A stretch of 64,000 nt of DNA from Lutraria lutraria (Eukaryota > Mollusca > Bivalvia > Venerida > Mactridae): assembly GCA_964023205.1 (NCBI GenBank), contig OZ026833.1, positions 44,704,441-44,768,440 of the forward strand, given 5' to 3'. The position numbers were made by a program, and so were the translations under genes. Positions 1-12,762 of the stretch are shown one piece after another (the stretch's first letter is position 1; each line of letters begins with the position of its first letter). The notes under the pieces were generated by a model. That model was given only the letters and a program-made list of their open reading frames with translations. It was not told where the DNA came from and did not search any database.

Positions 1-1324
1 TATATCAGTCCATATTGAATTATATTGTGCTTTCATAGTTGCACGAAGTTGCTTCAAAGGTTATATGCTAATTTCTAAATTGCACATTTTTTCCATTTCT
101 CGGAGAATCATCTGCCTCCGTCAGGTCTTAAACTGTTATCTCTACATAATCAGGCTAGCTTCGTGAATTAAAGGGGCAGACATGATCAATCTCTATCCGA
201 CCTTAATAAGACATTGTGTTGACATTCATTTATTTAATGAAGTATAGTCAATAGGAAATGTTACTTTTGCAATGAACGCTTTAAAAAGTGTTACAAGCGT
301 CATCAACGTTCTAGAAATACATTGAATTTTCAACATCTGCGACCCGTAAATCGAGAGAATGTTTTTACTTATAAAATAATAGCTCATGATCTTAAGGCCG
401 AACATGTTTGAAACTCTTCCATCTCAGGACAATATTTCAGGTCAAATACATTGTATGATACAAAATTGAAACGAAAGCGTCCCTTGTTAGGAACGCTGCC
501 ATTAAATTTATTTATGCTTTACGAGTGATATTTTTAAAAGACAGTCGAAGACAAGTAATATACTCCTAGTGTCACATTGAAGCGTAACAACATGTCTCCA
601 TCTTATCGTCTAATGACGCTTAAGCTCTTTGGAATTACCCGTCGACATGGTCCAATCTTATACACATAATTCTTGATCATTTGAACCTACAAAAATGCTA
701 GCTTCCTATAGCTTCCTAGCTTGTCGAGTTCAAAAGCCAGACACGTTTTATCCTTTTTGGAATGTATCATTTCTAAATCCTTGCTGATGGCATGATTAAT
801 GAAGGTGACAGTAATTTATCAACATGTACACATGTCATTTGTCAGACTCTTGGAGAATTGTTGTATACATAGGATTACTTATTAATAATATATATTTGAT
901 ATCATGTTGTGTCCATAAAAATGTCTGTTGATCTCATTAATTAATGAACTACAAGAACATCAAGTTAGCCATAGTATTATCAGCATGTAACAAACTGCGA
1001 TACATTGGTATTTTCCAAAATCAAATTCTTTCATCAGATCTTCATGCATATAAAATGCTGTCAATAAAAAACTTATTTCTTAGTTAAACAAAACAGTAAA
1101 AAGGCCTCAAAATACGTGTCCATCATGATGGCATGACCAAAGTATTGAACCAGTCACTCAAAATTTGCTGTAAATGGAATGGAATTAAATCCACATCATA
1201 TCTATTTTGAATTGCAATACGAATATATAATTTGCATTGAAAGCAGGAAATCAATAGGACGCCAAGTACATGTCATAAACCACAAATGTAATATTACCGG
1301 GCAGACAAAAACATCTGGTATGAT
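1..1324. other. Intergenic, nothing recognised
   Basis: AT-rich DNA with no supported exon, repeat or RNA gene. Confidence 0.6.
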
Positions 1325-1582
1325 GCGATTTTATTAACCTGTAGAAGCTGAATAATTACACGGCTGCTGAATGCGATTAATTTTCGCTTCGTACCACAGT
1401 CGATAGTTTTCGTTTATTTTGTTTATTTTACCGTTATGGAATGTTCCAATCAAAATGTTGATATAACGGTAAAACGAAAGTTATCGTATGACTTACGAAA
1501 GTAATTGAACATCACCGAAGCTAAACATAAAGACAATCATTGACCGTATAATTATGCAGCTTTGACAGTTTAATAAAATCGC
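1325..1582. repeat. Long fold-back element
   Basis: Ends are perfect 13 bp inverse copies (GCGATTTTATTAA / TTAATAAAATCGC). The inner parts stay partly complementary up to a central pair TTTTACCGTTAT / ATAACGGTAAAA. The whole 258 bp can fold into one imperfect hairpin, typical of a MITE. Target duplication not seen. Confidence 0.65.
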
Positions 1583-4500
1583 ACTAGACTAAATATAATA
1601 TCTCAAATGAAAATACAGGTATATCTGAACCAAAGTATGGTATTAATTAAGATATGCGTTAAGCTTATCTGATAAAATACTACCATTAGAATAGGGATCA
1701 GAGGACAGATAATTAAACGTTAAATTAATATAATATACATACATTCTATTTTATTCTGTCGTCCAGAATGAGGACATAGTCGAACAATTAGGTCACTATC
1801 GTAAACAAACACCATTCAGGATTTGTGATTGTCATTCGGGAGCCTTTATCTAGATCAGTTAGTCGGTGGACAAGAAACACTCCCTGTAGTCAATTTAAAT
1901 TAATGTTTGTATAACAACGGTCTGAATAGTCGGTACAAAATTGATAAGAAGCATTCATTTAATATACTAGCACAACAATGATCACACGTTTCACCTCTTC
2001 TTAGTCCTTCCAGTATGCATACAGACACATTTTAAAGCATGCGTCGTGCTTAGTAATGTACAAGCACAAATTAGTAGTTGATGTTCATAGTATTCGTGTT
2101 TACAAAAGCGTCGATTTCCAAACCTTTTTGATATACAGTGTAATTTTGGTGAGACATTCCCTGGCCCCCTCCGTGCAGTTAAAACCATTCTTAAATTAGT
2201 TACGAAACTTATCACTAGTGCAAAAGACCGGACTAGTATGTGGACCAAGGGACAAACCATGAACTTTAGTTCACTAAAAATCTAAAACGAGACCTAGGCA
2301 TGTTGTTACCACCCACGCATTTGGTGTCTTATCTTACTGACAGTCTTATGCAGTTGATTTCAGGCATATGTCTGAAATGTCATATGTGCCAGTTCTGATA
2401 TTTGTTTGTCTGTAACATTTCTAATCGCCACTCCTAATGTCCTTGTGTAACCCGGAGGAATTCACACTAGAACTGTGAAATGATTAGATAAAGTTTTTGA
2501 CAAGCGGAAGTTTTCAAGTGCTTCTACTAAAGTAATATTTATGAGCGGAAGGTTATTCTAACTGAAAGAATCACAAGTGGATTGTGTATTGTGTGATACT
2601 TAAATTGACATAAATTGTCATCAAATCATTTTACATTTTAACGATTTTGAACAAAATATATCCCTACAATAAAACAAGGTCAACTCTGGCGGTAAGCACG
2701 CAGACAAAAACAGAACTTCTCCACTTGGATCCTGAATTTATTAAAGACATGATATGTCACTGATTGTCGTAAAAGAAAATTAACTTATAACATAGATGGG
2801 ATGGACACTTCTGCATATACATTTATATAAAAACGTTACAGCAAATACAACGCATTGTTTTTAAGCTCACCGTAGTACATTAGTAATTCTAATTTTTCAA
2901 GATATGCCATACTCAGATATTCAAACATTACTGCGTACAAATTGACAAAAAAAAAACGATAACAAACAGTCAACTACGTTGGGACCCAAAAACTGTGCAA
3001 ATACACAAAATCAGCAACCACGTCTCCAAAGCAACACTGTCCGCTATGAAATGAGTAGGACCTATCCGACATACAAACAGTGATGAAACCAAGTGCAAAC
3101 CGACGACTGACGTTATTATTGTTTTTTAATTGACTCTTGTACTTGTTTAATATTAACTTTTGTTTTCTTTTCTTCTAACTCTTATATTCTCTTCACCTTT
3201 CATATTTATTGATGTATGTATGTATTTATTTTGCATGATGATGGGCTGTATAGCTCAAGTCAAAGAAATAAAATGTTCTGTTCTGTTATTAGAATCGGAT
3301 AATATATTTTTGCATGTGAATTATTAATAAGTCCAGTTTGATGAATTGCCAACTTGCAGATTAGTTTTGCAATTTCAATACCAAACAATGCAAGTCGTGA
3401 TATCTAGCCTCTCTGTACGTTAAGACAACTTCACCGATTTAACAGCATCCAGGTCGCACAAATCACTTTGACAAAATTGATGCTGACGATTGCAACAAGT
3501 GGACAATAGTATGATTATGTGCCGTATATTTAAATGCCTCCGAAAGGCGACAGTATCAATTTTGTCTTTGCTGTCCAACACATTGCATGTGACATGTCTA
3601 CACCAGTTTCTTGTCGATGGCTCTAATGCAAAGCGTCTGAAAGCCCGTTTTGATTGACAGCAAGACGAAGTAAACTCAGAAATATTCGGTCGAAAAATTG
3701 ACAATTTCGACAAAAACACCAGACGTTTATCATTCTTTCATTTCCTTATCTGGCGTGCAGCTTTGCAGGTCTGTGGAGAAGCCTGATATTTCTTATGAAT
3801 AAAATAAGACGATATGTTGCTGAGTCAAAATCACAGTGTGTACTTTTACATCGTAATTTGTCATGACATCTGTCTAATGCATAAGTCAATGTAAAGGACA
3901 CACGTCTGATAAAACACATTATTTCCCCTCTTGCAGTAAAGAGGATATTGGACATTTATATGGCTTAGATGAGCAATCACCTTGAAGAAACTGTAAGAAA
4001 GCGTATCTATGGAATAAATTTACATCAATTCGGCATTTATGTCTGTTTTGTGGAAACTGGGCGATAGTTCAGCTTTCAATAGCGATCACTTGTTCGGCGC
4101 GCATGAATTTGTATGCGGACCTAGGTACTACATTTATCAACATCCGCCACGCAATTGTTAAACAAGTTCCCGTTTCATGCAGTGCAAGCCTATGTAAGTT
4201 CATTTTGCATGAGTAATTTCAGTACTTTAAGTATGTGCTTGTTACGTCTTCCTTTTTACAGAAGACAGAGTATCAAAACGAATTATCAAGCCATACTACA
4301 TGTACAAGCAATATGCAATATGGGACACCCTATCTACGAAGATCGCATCTTGGCATTTCCGCAATCTGTCCATTACAACTCTGACTGTTGTGTCCAGACG
4401 AGTGTAGCTATTGCTCGTACACCTTTCGTGGTTTCTTTCCTCTGTTCGATGGTGAGCATATCTAATTAAAAATCACTGTATTGTCTATCTCGGAGTGCTT

Positions 4501-5096
4501 GTTGCTCGTAAACAATCCTTTTGTACGATGCAGTTTAGTTTGAATCGGATATCAAGTGTGATATCTAAATGTTAACATTTGACAAAATGAAATGAGATTA
4601 TCCAATATAAGACACATTTTCATGTTACATCAATGAAATTCTTTTCGATTTAAAATGATTAACATAAAACACACAAAACGTGAACGCATTCCAGGAAGGC
4701 AATTATTGGTCCGAAATAGGCTTTCGACGTCGTAGATTAAACAGGAAATGTAACGTTCTTACCATACAATATAATTCAAGCAATTGCATTTCATGGCGTG
4801 TTTAATAGCTGAAAACCACCACTTACACTTATTATTTGACAATCATCGCCGATGCATATGATTTTCTTACAAACAAAGAGTTTCCTGAGTTAACACTTTT
4901 AGTACTATCGTCTTTCAGTAAAGACTTGTAAAACCAAAAATCGTAAAAGTGTTTGAAAGTATTGACTATTGTTTCTTTCATTGACCAGGCCTTTTCGTTT
5001 TCAGTACAAGCATGATAAACAAACAGATAGCCTTCCTACCTATCCACTATCAAAAATTTGGGTCACGTGACTGTTTACGTTTATCTGTTACTAGTA
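1583..5096. other. Intergenic
   Basis: Apart from the LINE-tail-like segment there are only short open frames (for example 3420-3719 minus, 4155-4469 plus) with no domain, splice context or plausible composition. Confidence 0.5.
3170..3292 (+). mobile_element. Probable 3' tail of a non-LTR retrotransposon
   Basis: A T-rich stretch, (GTAT)n, then GATGGGCTGTATAGCTCAAG, AAATAAA and a short TGTTC repeat (TGTTCTGTTCTGTT). This ending resembles 3' ends of bivalve LINEs as remembered; no coding remnant is visible. Confidence 0.35.
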
Positions 5097-5405
5097 TTTA
5101 ATGGCCCATTCGACAGCTAGGGTTATCTCAGAGCCGTCTCAGAGAGAGGGGACAAAAGATACAGGAGACCCGGATATCTGCATCTCAATTATCATTGCGA
5201 AAAGCTTTTCATGGTTCTTTGTCTTGCCCGGCGCAATGCATCGATACACTCCTTATCCGTTTCCGTTTCCTGTGATGTCGAACACAGTGCTTGGCTCAGT
5301 AGTTGTGACAGGGACACTAAAAATGTATTCATTCCAGAAATCTTAAAAGGTGGACCCACGACCTATCATACAGTAGTCCAGCGCGTTACCACTAGACCAA
5401 CGATC
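5097..5405 (-). mobile_element. tRNA-derived SINE (family B), near full length
   Basis: On the minus strand the element starts with a Pol III A box (TTGGTCTAGTGGTAACGCG) and a B-box-like GGTCGTGGGTCCA. It continues through the shared core (GTGTATCGATGCATTGC), a CT-rich block and the common 3' part (TAGCTGTCGAATGGGCC). It matches copies at 22371, 59663 and 62898. Open frames on either strand over it are not genes. Confidence 0.75.
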
Positions 5406-8400
5406 AACACGTTTGAAGAATGGTCTTAGCTCACATATCTATTAAACGTATTTCTAGATACGATTCAATGTTGTTTCGAAATATCTGTCCTTTAAATATA
5501 ATCCTGTTTACAGTTGCTGAACCAACTTTTTTGGTTGCGAAGGTCGAAATTTATTCTGAAATATTTTATTTTCTAGACAAACATTTGTGAGAATAAAAGG
5601 AATGATTCGTTCCCAGATATATTCGTACTTTGCAATTCTGTGTTATAGAATTGGGATTGGCGGGTAAACATAAACACAGCTATTTTATTTGCTCTAGGGA
5701 GTCACATACATTCTGTGAAATGTATTTCGGAATCAGTTTTGATATCATGTTATACGGAAGATGCTTTCATTTCTGCTGGTGTTATTTATTTACAAAATTT
5801 GATAATATCATAGAATTTATAAAAAAATCTCTAAAGTTAAATTCTAAATGATTGTGATCAAGGACAATCAAATGACAATGGTGTGATGGCGTGCTAAAAG
5901 AGTAGTCTTTCTATTCTTAGGAACATACAAAAGTCAAATCATTAGACGTCCATGCTGTCACCATGTCCGAATGTACACTAACGCAGATAAGTCTCATACT
6001 AATGTTATTGGCATAAGTACATGTCTTCGTCACATACAGTTCCAATATCTCCTCATAAAATGTATTCAAAATAATTCTTAATTGATACACGCGTAAAAAG
6101 ATGTTGTATATGACTTGATTGTGTACATCCAAGGGTAATGGTGCAGAATTAACAGTAAACGTGTAATATCCATAAAAAACAATGGATGCTTTTCTGGTCA
6201 TGCATTTATGTTTGAATACAAACTAAATGGTTTTAATTGCTCGTGTGCTGTCAATCCACATATGAAACGAATAGCTTACTATCTGTGGCGCATATAAGTC
6301 ATTTATGGAACTGAAAAGGAATACTGTCGTACAATGCTTAACAACAAATCTGGATACAGTCTAACCTTTTTTCCGATTGTGCTAGAAAGGTTCTCAAGGA
6401 CTTTGGACAGTTATTAAACAATAGAAGTCTAAATTGATAAAGGAGAACAAAATTAATAGAGTGCTAAAACATCTAAGGACTTCTCTTTATGTTGTGTCAT
6501 CACTAATAGATACCATATTTCTTTCATTGTTTCATTGTCCTTCCACGCATCAAACATCATTTGCCTGTTGTAATTACAACATGTAGTAAAATTGTGTCTG
6601 TGTAGTCCAAAGCATTAAACATTGAATTGACTATGACCCCTTTTTCCGACAAAATACAATACTGTTCTTAATCAGATAACAGAATGTCATAACCATAGTA
6701 CCGTATTGAGAGCAACGACTGAAAATAAATCTCAATAAATATTATGAGTCTTCCGGGAGCTAATTACGACTATTCAACACACAATTGTCATGATCGAGGG
6801 AAACACGGAAGCACTTTGAATAATAAACACATTTCACGAGTGCTTGTCCGGATAGTGTATACAGTATAATGATCTCATCAGGTAGGGTTCCAGATATATT
6901 GGTATTTTTTATTTCCCATGTGGCACAGAAGATAAATATACTCTACTTTTTTGTCCGGCTAGTTAAATATTTTTATTGGGCTGCCCTCGTAAAATGTGTC
7001 TTTACAGTTTTGGGATCGGCCAATTATTTTTTCTTGACACACAATGAATTATATTGTATAGTAAAAATACATCTACAAAATGATCATGCATTGCTGAAAC
7101 ATGGGCCAATTTCATTCGATAGGATTTGTTTTAATCACAGACAAATGGATGTTTGGAGATAGAACAGAACAAAACTGATAACATGTGTAAGCATATACAT
7201 AGTACATCTATGGCACTTATATACGAATCCCGTCCTAAATGACTAAAGCCAAAAGCAGACATGATTTGGAACGGGTGATGCGAAACTGTAACAATGTATT
7301 CGGTTGTTATCGGGACTGGACTTTTTCCATCTTTTCACTTTTATTCAATTCATCAATCACACAAACTTCATTATACACTACATGACATACACATTGATCA
7401 ATCACATGTGCGATAAAGGTTACTTACACTTTGTCTTTTTGGTCTGGTGAAATAAACACTTTACCATAAATATCATATACTGGCCTCATTTCACATCCGT
7501 TATCATTTACCTGTAGGTGTGTGAATAAAAAATCGCTAGTATAATATCAGTTTCCTTGCATTCAGATAATTGAAGTCCAGCAATAGCCTCGTTTGGAACG
7601 CTTGGTCTGTTCATGATAATAAAAGTAACACACAGTCAAGGCAGACTTGTGGCTACTTGACCAAACAGTAATATAAGCAGATCTAAAACATTCATGTACA
7701 ACTTTTCTAAACATAATTGTCGTAATATGGAGGAACGACTTTAGCGGTTTTGACGTTCGTAACGTTTGAATCTGACCCAAATAAAGAAAAACAACAACAA
7801 AAAGGTTAATCTGTTCTTCACATGACTATTTGTATTTACCCGAATCGAGCTCACAATTTGGACGACAGTCAGTTAGCTCCAAAGCACCGGGCGTGGAAAG
7901 AACTGCGAAATAGATTTATGTTATCTTATACAAAAATTAAAATAACAGGGCTGTTGCAGTACACTGGTATTTCAATGTATCGTGGTACGCTGTTAAACAA
8001 AATACTTGTACATTATCGAGCGAACATTTTATTGGTCGTATCGGCACTTCTCATTCAAATAGATTTATGCAAAACAAACAGAATCAAATATTAAATGTTA
8101 TCTTTCAAAATAAGAATGTTTACAAGTTGTACTGATTTGGCGTTATTTTCTTTGTTTACTTAACTGGTGTGTTGCAGAGCTGTCATTCCAGCTTGCTTGT
8201 GCTGTGAATAAAGTGTATAACATTTTACCATTTCAAGGTATGTCTCTATTTGAATAATTTTACCTTTTGAGGTCAGTGTATTGTACTGTACATACCGTAT
8301 CGCCAGTCACTTATAGTTAGCTATACGTATCGTATCGAACATGACCTTACAATACACAGCCCCGTGATACTAGACAGTCAAAAATCCTCTTTGTTAACTC

Positions 8401-10323
8401 TTCGATAAAATGAGGTGACGATGAACAAAGAACAATTCCAAGGCAAATCACAATGTTGTTCAATAATATATCTACTGAACTATAATTATCCACACAAAAT
8501 ATGATCTCAAAGTTAAAAAAAAGCACGCACTGAAGCCTTTGAAAAAAAATCATTACTTCGCGTATAGCTTCTTTTTTCAGGAGGCTGCAGGTGTGTCTGA
8601 CTCAGTTGATCATAAACAGTCGTCATATTTGACGGCGTTGTTATCGTTTTCAAATTTCCTGAACAAAGGAACTGAAGGAGTGTTGTAATCCTGAAGAAGA
8701 AGAAGAAAAACGATGATAAAAATGATATGTTAAAAAAATAAGCTCCAGAATGAGCATTTAGAAAGAGTTGACAGTTAAAATGAGTTAAAATTGGAATTGA
8801 TAACTATCAATAATGACCTATATACGACGGTAACGGAGTGTCACCTAATTGACCAAACTAGGACTGGCAAACAGGATATTTTTGTCGAGCCCTTTTCTTA
8901 TCTCATTCTAGCATTCGAGCACAGTCTATATAAATCAGCGCATCTTGTCCGTACATCATTAATCAAGCTACAACATACCAGCGCTTATTACTGAAGCAAA
9001 ACATTCAACAGATAGTTTATCTTCATATTGTAAGTAAAGTTCAAATATAAAATATAAAAAAACACTGCACTATTGTAATATTTGTCTTGTGATTCCTTAT
9101 TTCATTATCATCAATACTAATGAGGAATCTTATATTTTTATATATAATTTTATTTTTACTTTACATTTAATCATAAGAAAGTATATACCTATGGAATGTT
9201 AGTTATTTTGTATATATATATATGCTCAAATAAAAAAAAAAATTTAAGCACTGTATGCAAAATGTTGTTTTTTTGTCGCAAACACTATAAAATTAATTCA
9301 TACACAACTAAATTTGCTCAAATTAATGATTTTCTCATACTAATCATACTCGAATAACTTATTTAATTTTTAGTTTTTAATGAATAAATTCATGTAAATC
9401 GGTTCCTATTTCGATATTTTTACATAATTGTCATGGCATTCACATAAGTTTTTCACGCTAATCGGAATTACCTTTAAGAAAGAATGAAAATATTGGTCCT
9501 TTTTGTATAAGCATAATCACAATGCAGGACATACTCTTTGAGTTTGAACACATGTATTCTTTGTTGCTGTGAATTTATGATGGCAATGTTGGTACGTGTC
9601 CGGGGTAATTATATATTTGTGTGTGTGTCATATTACGTATTACATGTTTAAGCTTTTCGTTACAAAAGGCAGATTTGTTTGCCGAATTGCAATAAAAGTT
9701 TTAAGTTGCTGCCTGCGAACATTCCGTCGTTATAGTCACAAATCTCCTAGCAGAGTTGTCGCTCGTGGCTGTCACTAAACATCTCTGCATCAGGCTCAGT
9801 GACAAGAATCTTGTTTAAACGAAACAATCAAACATGTTACGCACATTAAAGTTGATACTAATGAATAAAAACACACAAATAAAGGATAACTAGGTTTTAA
9901 ATCGTCATAGCTCAAACGCTTTAAGACGGCTTATGTTATACTGTTGTTGTCTTACCGACTTTAAATAAATCTTATCTGATCTTATAGATTGGTTTTCTTA
10001 ATTTTACTATGTTCTTGCCCATTTTCACACATCGTAGTCATCCGCAATCAAAATGTACAGGTTGGATGACATTGTACGATGCTACGACAAGAAACTTGTT
10101 TGAAGAGATTGCTACGAGAAGCCCTTGACTGTGTATTTATGGAACAGAAAGAGAGAACACAATGTAAACTTGCCTTTTGGATTTTAAAATCAAGTGGATA
10201 ATATCACATGAGTTTGGACTACGTTCCGAGCCCGCTACTGATACTGACGCGGACGTAATGATTCGTTAGTGTAAGAGAGTGAATAGTTTCATATTTTTTA
10301 CAATGCAAACCTTTTCATTTCAG
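5406..10323. other. Intergenic, upstream of the LRR gene
   Basis: AT-rich. Holds the possible orphan exon at 8581 and, presumably, the LRR promoter and 5'UTR exon, which could not be placed. Confidence 0.5.
8581..8688 (+). CDS. Possible orphan terminal exon, unrecognised
   Basis: A strong acceptor (GCTTCTTTTTTCAG) is followed by 35 open codons and TAA. The peptide contains SDSVDHKQSSYLTALLSF and looks more protein-like than surrounding DNA. No partner exon or known family was found, and no good poly(A) signal follows at once. It may be a chance match. Confidence 0.2.
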   Translation, partial: EAAGVSDSVDHKQSSYLTALLSFSNFLNKGTEGVL

Positions 10324-10351
10324 ATTCGTGAACATATTGACAATATCAGCC

Positions 10352-10399
10352 ATGAATCTGAGACTGGGTAAAGGGCTCACCTGGATGACGATACTGCAT
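10352..10399 (+). CDS. LRR gene coding exon 1 (signal peptide start)
   Basis: Sixteen codons, too short for an ORF search. The exon begins at about 10324 after CATTTCAG, so there is a further 5'UTR exon upstream. The donor is CAT|GTAAGTGCC. The peptide MNLRLGKGLTWMTILH gives the basic n-region and half of the hydrophobic core. Confidence 0.7.
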
Positions 10400-12452
10400 G
10401 TAAGTGCCTTATATTTAGCATAATAATACTGTGATACTTCGATATTTGTATTGTCTTTGAGACCTAAGAAATAGGTCTTGGTACAGAGGTTGTCTTGATA
10501 TCGACATAGAATATAGATATGTTAGAACCGGCTATTGTATTTCAAACGTCACTTTCTTTCAGTAGTGTAATGTTCTATAATAAATTTACTGTTAAATTGG
10601 AAGTTTCTCGGAGCAATTGTTTACATTGTTTGAGAATACGCAGGCTTTCCTTGCATTTTATTTGATTATAGTTTGTATTTCGTCTCTTATACCGTCGTAA
10701 GTCTCCATGGCATATTTTTGACGGCAAGTAAATTGATTTTATCGACAAGAAAATCGAAGTGCTTCTTTATTGCAGAGTCTGTCCGTACGCTTATGTCATA
10801 ATGACGTTGTTTTTATATATTTATAAATAAATGATGTTTATTTTATGAGCCAGACAGACACCATTATAAATGATTCCATATATGTACACAATTTTGAATA
10901 TAATAATTTCAATACATATTAGTGTCACCTACAGGCGATCTTCTACCAAACAGTCATTCAAAAAATTGATAACGGGATTTTGGGGGGGATAGTTTTGGAA
11001 TAAGTACCCCATGCATGATGAAAATGTACTCGAACGAAGAATTAAATGCCTGCATAGAGACGTTTTACATTCAAAAGTTCAACAAGAACACGAACCATGA
11101 ACATTACAAACATTATGAATTCGCTTTTAATTACAACTATTACATTTCAGGTTATTCTATTGCCCGGATGTATGTGCTTTCTACTTGACCATGCTGATAA
11201 CACCACTTGCATGACACTTGACAGAATGGCGTGTAAATGTACATCTCTATACTCCAAGTTGACCATCGACTGTGTTTCTGGCCATACCACTGGACATCCA
11301 GGCATTTTACAATCAAATAACTTCTTTGATAAAAATAGTGGAGTTATATACGATGACGTAAATTTAAGCAACAATAATATTGGTACGATAGATGTAAACG
11401 CTTTCAGAGGAATTGAAGATGATATATATGATTTAGATTTGAGTGGCAACAAGTTATACAGCCTTCCTTCCGCTTTGACAAGGCTTACCAGATTGACGAC
11501 CCTTGATTTAAGTAACAACCCTTTAATTGAACTTCAATCAGCTGTTATGTCCACGTTGGGTTTGTCCCTAAAGTCATTACACGTCAGTATGGGGAACCTT
11601 TATTCCTGGCCAGTCGAAATAGGTAAACTTAATAAACTAGAAAAACTAACAGTACATGATATCCAGTTTAATGACATTCCCCGTAATGCATTTGATAGTT
11701 TCAAATCTACCATCAACTCTGTGAATATCACGAAATCGATGATAAGAAAAGTACCTTCCGCTGTCTGTAATATCAATTATTTCCAAACGCTTAGCTTTGT
11801 TGATAATGTGCATTTGGGAGCAAACAATACTGCTGTATTTGAAGCATGCCAAGGTAACCGAAGTCGTGTTAAGTTCTTGTTTATATCCGGATCTAAAATG
11901 GAACAAATGCCTGTAATGCATAACACAGTCGCAAGTGTAGATAATATAGGAATAATAAACACCAACTTGCAATTTGTAAACCATGAAAACATGATAATGG
12001 ATTCGTCAACGAGAGCAGTAGACCTAAAAGAAAACGACTTGGTGAGGATACCCTTTGCTTTAAATAAGCTATTCCCGATGCTGAGATACCTAGATGTTAG
12101 TAAAAATAACATACGAACTGTAGAGGATTTGGATATTTATCAGTTGACACATCTGAATTCATTAATACTTAGCAACAATCCGCTTAGGTACATTGCCAAG
12201 GACGCTTTCAAATTCAACCCATATCTGTCAAATCTAGAATTGTCAAATACGAAACTTGGTCACATACCAAGCGCTGTGATGAGCTTAAACTCGTTGTACA
12301 TATTCAAGATCAAGAACTCTGGTGTGGCTTGTGATTGTGGAATGAAATATCTTAAATCGTGGAATGTGGGCAGTGTAACGTTTACAGACACGTGTCCAAT
12401 GTATAACATGTCTATTAAGACCTACCTTACGGCAATCGTTCCAACCTGTTGA
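10352..12452 (+). CDS. Secreted leucine-rich-repeat protein (two coding exons)
   Basis: Exons 10352-10399 and 11151-12452 join in phase 0 (CAT|GTAAGT ... TTTCAG|GTT) to give 449 aa. The join makes a signal peptide, with TWMTILH from exon 1 running into VILLPGCMC from exon 2; cleavage is likely near residue 25. Cys36, 44, 46 and 57 form an LRRNT-like cap. About a dozen LRRs follow (for example LDLSNNPLIELQSAV and LRYLDVSKNNIRTV). Cys410, 412, 431 and 449 form an LRRCT-like cap (CDCGMKYLKSW). There is no membrane segment or GPI signal after the last cap, so it should be secreted. Extracellular LRR proteins act in binding or recognition; no ligand can be read from the sequence. No orthologue is named. 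Confidence 0.85.
10811..10830 (+). promoter_or_regulatory. TATA-like run inside the LRR intron
   Basis: TTTTATATATTTATAAATAA lies within the intron, upstream of the alternative ATG at 11097. In DNA this AT-rich such runs are common, so it is only a candidate. Confidence 0.15.
11097..11150 (+). other. Alternative N-terminal coding stretch of the LRR gene
   Basis: If the intron is not removed, or transcription starts inside it, translation from ATG 11097 adds MNITNIMNSLLITTITFQ in frame before VILLPGC. This is also a good signal sequence. A TATA-like run at 10811-10830 lies about 270 bases upstream. Whether it is used is unknown. Confidence 0.35.
11151..12452 (+). CDS. LRR gene coding exon 2 (mature protein)
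   Basis: Carries the rest of the signal peptide, all LRRs and both caps in one uninterrupted frame ending TGA. The frame stays open upstream of the acceptor to an ATG at 11097, giving an alternative 451 aa form. Large minus-strand open frames over this exon are shadows. Confidence 0.88.
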   Translation, partial: VILLPGCMCFLLDHADNTTCMTLDRMACKCTSLYSKLTIDCVSGHTTGHPGILQSNNFFDKNSGVIYDDVNLSNNNIGTIDVNAFRGIEDDIYDLDLSGNKLYSLPSALTRLTRLTTLDLSNNPLIELQSAVMSTLGLSLKSLHVSMGNLYSWPVEIGKLNKLEKLTVHDIQFNDIPRNAFDSFKSTINSVNITKSMIRKVPSAVCNINYFQTLSFVDNVHLGANNTAVFEACQGNRSRVKFLFISGSKMEQMPVMHNTVASVDNIGIINTNLQFVNHENMIMDSSTRAVDLKENDLVRIPFALNKLFPMLRYLDVSKNNIRTVEDLDIYQLTHLNSLILSNNPLRYIAKDAFKFNPYLSNLELSNTKLGHIPSAVMSLNSLYIFKIKNSGVACDCGMKYLKSWNVGSVTFTDTCPMYNMSIKTYLTAIVPTC

Positions 12453-12749
12453 CGATACTGATGCTAAAATTATGTTGGATGAAGCTTTATACACAAACTA
12501 AATGTTACATAATTTGTTACAAAGCAACATGAATGTTGTACATGCAGGTTTGCAGTTACGGGCTGTAAACATTTCGTATACCTCTTATTTTCAATGTGAT
12601 GAAACACAAATTTCTTGTTTCATATAGCATCAAATAAAATATGAATTAGAACAATGGCAAGAAGGAATGTTTGTAATGAAATTTGATACCAGTTTTTATG
12701 ATCTGTAATTATGTTGATATTTCTGATTTTATACGTAAACTTGATAATG

Positions 12750-12762
12750 AATAAAAAATAAA
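12750..12762 (+). terminator. Poly(A) signals of the LRR gene
   Basis: Two AATAAA hexamers (12750-12755 and 12757-12762) about 300 bases after the stop. The 3'UTR between is AT-rich and featureless. Confidence 0.65.

Noticed and set aside
3420..3955. Two neighbouring minus-strand open frames
   Set aside because: No conserved motif, no credible junction between them, cysteine and serine scattered as in random sequence.
11147..12112. Large minus-strand open frames over the LRR gene
   Set aside because: Antisense shadows of the coding exon; no domain or splice context of their own.
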